A stretch of DNA of 64,000 nucleotides, from NCBI RefSeq assembly GCF_030296755.1, contig NZ_AP027741.1:372001-436000 (forward strand), in the 5' to 3' direction. Under the pieces are notes generated by a model. It had not been told where the DNA came from. It searched no databases and saw only the letters and a list, made by a program, of their open reading frames with translations. The stretch comes from Methylophaga marina (lineage in GTDB: Bacteria > Pseudomonadota > Gammaproteobacteria > Nitrosococcales > Methylophagaceae). This document shows, piece by piece, positions 57,229 through 64,000 of this stretch (positions are counted from its first letter, which is position 1; each line of letters starts with the position of its first letter). The position numbers and the translations under genes are program-made.

Positions 57229-57708
57229 TTAGTCGTCCATCGGCTTAATCAAGGCGACAGCATGAGTGGCTATCCCCTCTTTGCGACCCGCAAAACCTAA
57301 CTTTTCAGTAGTAGTCGCTTTGATATTAATGGCAGTGATATCGGTTTGCATGTCGGCGGCTAACAATTCGCGCATTTGAGGGATAAAAGGCGCCATTTTG
57401 GGTGCTTGTGCAATAATCGTGGCATCAACATTACTCACAGACCATCCCCGTTTTACAAGATCGTCGATAACACGCCGCAATAAAATACGACTATCAATGC
57501 CTTTGAATGCCTCATCGTTATCAGGAAAGTGATGGCCGATGTCCCATAAGCCGGCAGCACCCAATAAAGCATCACAGATAGCATGAATCAGTACATCACC
57601 ATCTGAATGCGCTTCAAGTCCATGCGTGTGTGGGATGGTCATACCGCCAATGATTAAAGGGGTGTCCTCAGTAAACCGATGAACGTCATAGCCATGTCCG
57701 ATACGCAT
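57229..57708 (-). CDS. ispF: 2-C-methyl-D-erythritol 2,4-cyclodiphosphate synthase
   Basis: The 159-residue protein has [11 protein letters not shown] (metal ligands), [29 protein letters not shown], and [21 protein letters not shown] (each characteristic). It is the fifth step of the MEP isoprenoid pathway. Its ATG overlaps the ispD stop (TAATG), so the two are coupled. Confidence 0.97.
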   Translation of the reverse strand: MRIGHGYDVHRFTEDTPLIIGGMTIPHTHGLEAHSDGDVLIHAICDALLGAAGLWDIGHHFPDNDEAFKGIDSRILLRRVIDDLVKRGWSVSNVDATIIAQAPKMAPFIPQMRELLAADMQTDITAINIKATTTEKLGFAGRKEGIATHAVALIKPMDD

Positions 57709-58418
57709 TAATTTTCTCCTGCCTGCTGGCGTAAATAAAGTGCTGCAAGTGCCAAGTCTTGTGGAAGTGTGATCTTTAGATTATCACTATGCCCTTCCAC
57801 CATACGTGGCTGATAGCCAGCAAGTTCCACCGCGCTAGCTTCATCGGTAACGGCGAAAGACTGATCGGATGCCGACTCTAGTGCACGTGAAAGCATTGCT
57901 AAACGAAACATCTGTGGCGTCGCAGCACGCCAAAGACCTTGACGGCAAACAGTCTCTTTAATGACGTTATCTGCATCGACTCGTTTGACCGTATCTGATA
58001 CGGGAATACCTAGAATGCCACCAACCGGATCTTGCGATAAGGTGGCTAACATACGATCAATATCTTCATGTCGTAAACAAGGTCTGGCCGCATCGTGAAC
58101 CAATACCCAAGGATCGTCAGCTAGCCGTTGCCGTAAAACCTTTAACGCATTTGTTACCGAATCAGAACGATCTTTACCACCTGTCGCTGTCAGCAACTCA
58201 CAAGGTAAGGTGAGTGATAAATCAGACCACCACGTATCATTTTCAGCTAAAGCAATCACAATGCCATCAATAGCCGGATGTGAAGCCAGACGCTCAAGTG
58301 TTAATTGCAATACTGGTTTATTATTAATCTCTAAATACTGCTTAGGAATATCAGCCTGCATACGACTGCCAATACCTGCAGCGGGCACAACGGCCCAAAC
58401 AGCCTGTTTACTGCTCAT
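57708..58418 (-). CDS. ispD: 2-C-methyl-D-erythritol 4-phosphate cytidylyltransferase
   Basis: The 236-residue protein has the nucleotide-binding [20 protein letters not shown], the [10 protein letters not shown] block, and a C-terminal [13 protein letters not shown]. It adds CMP to methylerythritol phosphate. I chose ATG 58418 ([12 protein letters not shown]); the upstream TTG at 58430 is less likely. The start overlaps the last codons of ftsB. Confidence 0.96.
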   Translation of the reverse strand: MSSKQAVWAVVPAAGIGSRMQADIPKQYLEINNKPVLQLTLERLASHPAIDGIVIALAENDTWWSDLSLTLPCELLTATGGKDRSDSVTNALKVLRQRLADDPWVLVHDAARPCLRHEDIDRMLATLSQDPVGGILGIPVSDTVKRVDADNVIKETVCRQGLWRAATPQMFRLAMLSRALESASDQSFAVTDEASAVELAGYQPRMVEGHSDNLKITLPQDLALAALYLRQQAGEN

Positions 58419-58695
58419 CTGGTTTATCAATAATCTGGAAAAAGGTTTCGCCTGGTTTTACCATGCCCAGCTCACTACGAGCTCTTTCTTCGAGGGCATC
58501 AAGACCACTTTTTAAGTCTTGTACCTCAGCAGCAAGCACTTGATTTCGCTCTTTTAACTCAGCGTTATCAATGCGTTGCTTTTCTACAGCTTGGTGGAGG
58601 CGTAATAAGGAAGGAAGCCCGTCATGACTTAGCCATAATCGGTATTGAAGCAATACCAATATGACGGCTAACAAGATCATGACGGGTTTAGACAT
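58408..58695 (-). CDS. ftsB: Cell division protein FtsB
   Basis: The 95-residue protein has one N-terminal membrane helix (about 5-22, VMILLAVILVLLQYRLWL), a coiled coil with ELKERNQVLAAEVQDLKSGLDALEERARSELGMVKPGE (typical FtsB, in part) and is the usual length. It joins FtsL and FtsQ at the divisome. It lies between eno and ispD, the common gammaproteobacterial order. Confidence 0.94.
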   Translation of the reverse strand: MSKPVMILLAVILVLLQYRLWLSHDGLPSLLRLHQAVEKQRIDNAELKERNQVLAAEVQDLKSGLDALEERARSELGMVKPGETFFQIIDKPDEQ

Positions 58696-58700
58696 ATCAC

Positions 58701-60868
<2,168 letters not shown>

Positions 60869-60872
60869 GGTA

Positions 60873-62516
<1,644 letters not shown>

Positions 62517-62589
62517 TCAATAAAAAACGACGCGGCCAGAATGGCTGCGCTCAAAATAGCGTATAAATTATCAGAATTGCCCTTCCCGC

Positions 62590-63930
62590 TCAATCTAAAT
62601 CTGGTTGAAGATCACCAGCCAGATAAGGCAGCCAGCCTTTTTCACCAGTATCAGCCGCATAATGTTCAGCATAACCATATCCCACAACGCCGACTAACTC
62701 TGCTCCAACAAAAATCAGCGGAATAGTTGCGCGCTTCCAAGGCGGTACTGACCACTCCTGGAAAAGCTGTTTTAATGATTTATGTTGCGGATGTCCCCTA
62801 AGCCGGATTTTTTCCCCGCCCTGACGATAACGCATCATAAGATCACCATTGAGCACAGATGTTTTCAAACCATCACCGGAAGTCAACTGCCATTTGAGTG
62901 TGCAGTCGTCGGACAACTCAAGTTCTGCAGGGCCAGTGAAATTAATCTCTATTGGAGGGAGTTCTGAATCTGTAGAAGTCTGAACATATAAATCATCTCG
63001 ATAACGCCTGACTTCAGTATCTGCCCATCTCACCAGCGGGGCTTTATCATCAGCGGCATTGATCACGTCTTCGATAATACGCTGTAAAATCGCTGTAGAC
63101 GGTAATACATACCCTGCTGTTTCAATCATAAACCGCAACAGGTTTCGTTGCCGCTCCAAGGGTAGTTGTTTCACGGCTGCGATAGATAAATGTCCATCGT
63201 GTTTCAACTGACACTGTTCTCGATCCTGTTCCGCCAATTGAGCTAATAACAGACTAGTCTCTTGGCAATGCTTTGCACTTCGACTAATAGTTTTTTCAAT
63301 AGTGGGCCAACGCTGTTGCAAAAGCGGCCAAATTTCTTGGCGTAGATAATTGCGATTGATATCGATGTTTTGATTACTGGGATCATCAACCCAATGAAGC
63401 TGATGAAGTTCAGCATAATCAAGAATATCCTGCTTGGGCACATCTAACAGTGGTCGGATAATACTCATACCATGTGACTGACTTTCAGGCCACATAGCAG
63501 ACAACCCTAATGGCCCTGCACCACGAAATAGCTGCAGTAAAAGCGTTTCAGCCTGATCATGCTGATGTTGGGCAGTGACCAGCACTTCATCTGACAGTAA
63601 TTCATCACTCAGAGCCTGATAACGGGCTTTCCTGGCTGCGGCTTCCAAACCTAATTCATCGATATCCTGAACAGTGACATCAATATGACTAAATTCAATA
63701 TCAAGTTTGCTGGCAACATCGGCACAATGCTTAGCCCACTGCTCCGCTGTTTTATGTAAACCGTGGTTAATATGTACAGCACGAACTTGAGCAAGCTGTG
63801 GGTGTTGTGTGGTTGCTAAAAGATGCAATAAGACATGAGAATCGACACCACCACTGTAGGCAAGACAAACAGGTCGTCCTGCCGCCAGTGAAGTAATGTC
63901 AGTGATGATTTTTTGGGGATTTAATGACAC
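62590..63930 (-). CDS. tilS: tRNA(Ile)-lysidine synthase
   Basis: The 446-residue protein has the ATP-pyrophosphatase loop VCLAYSGGVDSHVLLHLL near 20-37, an N-type ATPase domain to about 200, a middle TilS domain, and a C-terminal TilS_C domain with RLRGHPQHKSLKQLFQEW and GAELVGVVGYG. It modifies the wobble C of tRNA-Ile (CAU) so that it reads AUA. The start is GTG at 63930. It follows accA by eight bases. Confidence 0.95.
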   Translation of the reverse strand: MSLNPQKIITDITSLAAGRPVCLAYSGGVDSHVLLHLLATTQHPQLAQVRAVHINHGLHKTAEQWAKHCADVASKLDIEFSHIDVTVQDIDELGLEAAARKARYQALSDELLSDEVLVTAQHQHDQAETLLLQLFRGAGPLGLSAMWPESQSHGMSIIRPLLDVPKQDILDYAELHQLHWVDDPSNQNIDINRNYLRQEIWPLLQQRWPTIEKTISRSAKHCQETSLLLAQLAEQDREQCQLKHDGHLSIAAVKQLPLERQRNLLRFMIETAGYVLPSTAILQRIIEDVINAADDKAPLVRWADTEVRRYRDDLYVQTSTDSELPPIEINFTGPAELELSDDCTLKWQLTSGDGLKTSVLNGDLMMRYRQGGEKIRLRGHPQHKSLKQLFQEWSVPPWKRATIPLIFVGAELVGVVGYGYAEHYAADTGEKGWLPYLAGDLQPDLD

Positions 63931-63938
63931 CCCGTTTT

Positions 63939-64000
63939 TTATCCCTCAAAAGCGCCGTAATTCAGCAGTTTTTCCTGACGGCGTTTGATTAATTTATCAG
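63939..64000 (-). CDS. accA: Acetyl-CoA carboxylase carboxyltransferase alpha subunit, C-terminal end (window edge)
   Basis: Only the last 19 codons and the TAA stop are visible. They read DKLIKRRQEKLLNYGAFEG, which fits the AccA C-terminus (RR-EKL-NYG pattern). Its placement directly before tilS is a common arrangement in gammaproteobacteria. The call rests on this short tail and synteny. Confidence 0.75.
   Translation of the reverse strand, partial: DKLIKRRQEKLLNYGAFEG

Overview
The window reads as a continuous chromosomal segment of a marine-type gammaproteobacterium. The clues are the synteny blocks lptD-surA-pdxA-rsmA, lptF/lptG opposite pepA-holC-valS, and accA-tilS-pyrG-kdsA-eno-ftsB-ispD-ispF-truD, a PomA/PomB (sodium-type) flagellar stator, and a sufBCDSUT operon with a dedicated Rrf2 regulator. 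A Methylophaga-like or other Thiotrichales-type lineage fits best, but that is an inference from gene content and no marker gene settles it. Most of the window is housekeeping. I see no insertion sequence, CRISPR array, rRNA operon or prophage.

Layout: 1-5.4 kb holds leuB (partial) and leuD, a YceI-like protein, pomB/pomA and an orphan peptide-binding lipoprotein. 5.5-9.5 kb holds fabI, a dicarboxylate/amino-acid symporter and ppiD. 9.6-18.6 kb holds tRNA-Asp, tRNA-Val, hupB, the LPS/outer-membrane block (rsmA, pdxA, surA, lptD), tRNA-Ala, two tRNA-Glu, lptG and lptF. 18.7-28.1 kb holds pepA, holC, valS, a PepSY protein, a malic enzyme and a NarL/LuxR-type two-component pair. 28.3-42.4 kb is the main accessory region, a compact pilus/secretion-like operon. 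42.4-48.5 kb is the suf operon. 48.6-64 kb holds an FKBP isomerase, ampD, nadC, a second PepSY protein, a TonB receptor, cysG, a DUF1223 protein and the truD-to-accA housekeeping run.

The most unusual region is 28.6-42.4 kb. It has three oversized class III prepilin-like proteins, a PilM-PilN fusion carrying two MshEN-like 24-residue motifs inside its actin-like half, a PilO-like protein, a PilT-type retraction ATPase next to a GspE/PilB-type assembly ATPase, a GspF/PilC platform protein, a PilP/GspC-like protein, a secretin whose C-terminus resembles a domain of integrative-conjugative-element TraK-like proteins (TIGR03749/DUF3438), and a PglL-type O-oligosaccharyltransferase. Gene content suggests a dynamic, probably glycosylated type IV pilus-like machine that is neither a standard type II secretion system nor a standard Pil, MSHA or Tad system. 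No prepilin peptidase is present in the window.

Six protein genes (pomA, pdxA, the response regulator, the gspF-like gene, sufU and the DUF1223 gene) and one tRNA-Glu copy carry a single-base length error, each inside a homopolymer. Six of the seven lack one base and one (sufU) has one extra. The simplest reading is homopolymer error in the underlying assembly, so these genes are annotated as full-length with a frameshift. Programmed -1 frameshifting is kept as an alternative only for pdxA, where the site is A_AAA_AAG.
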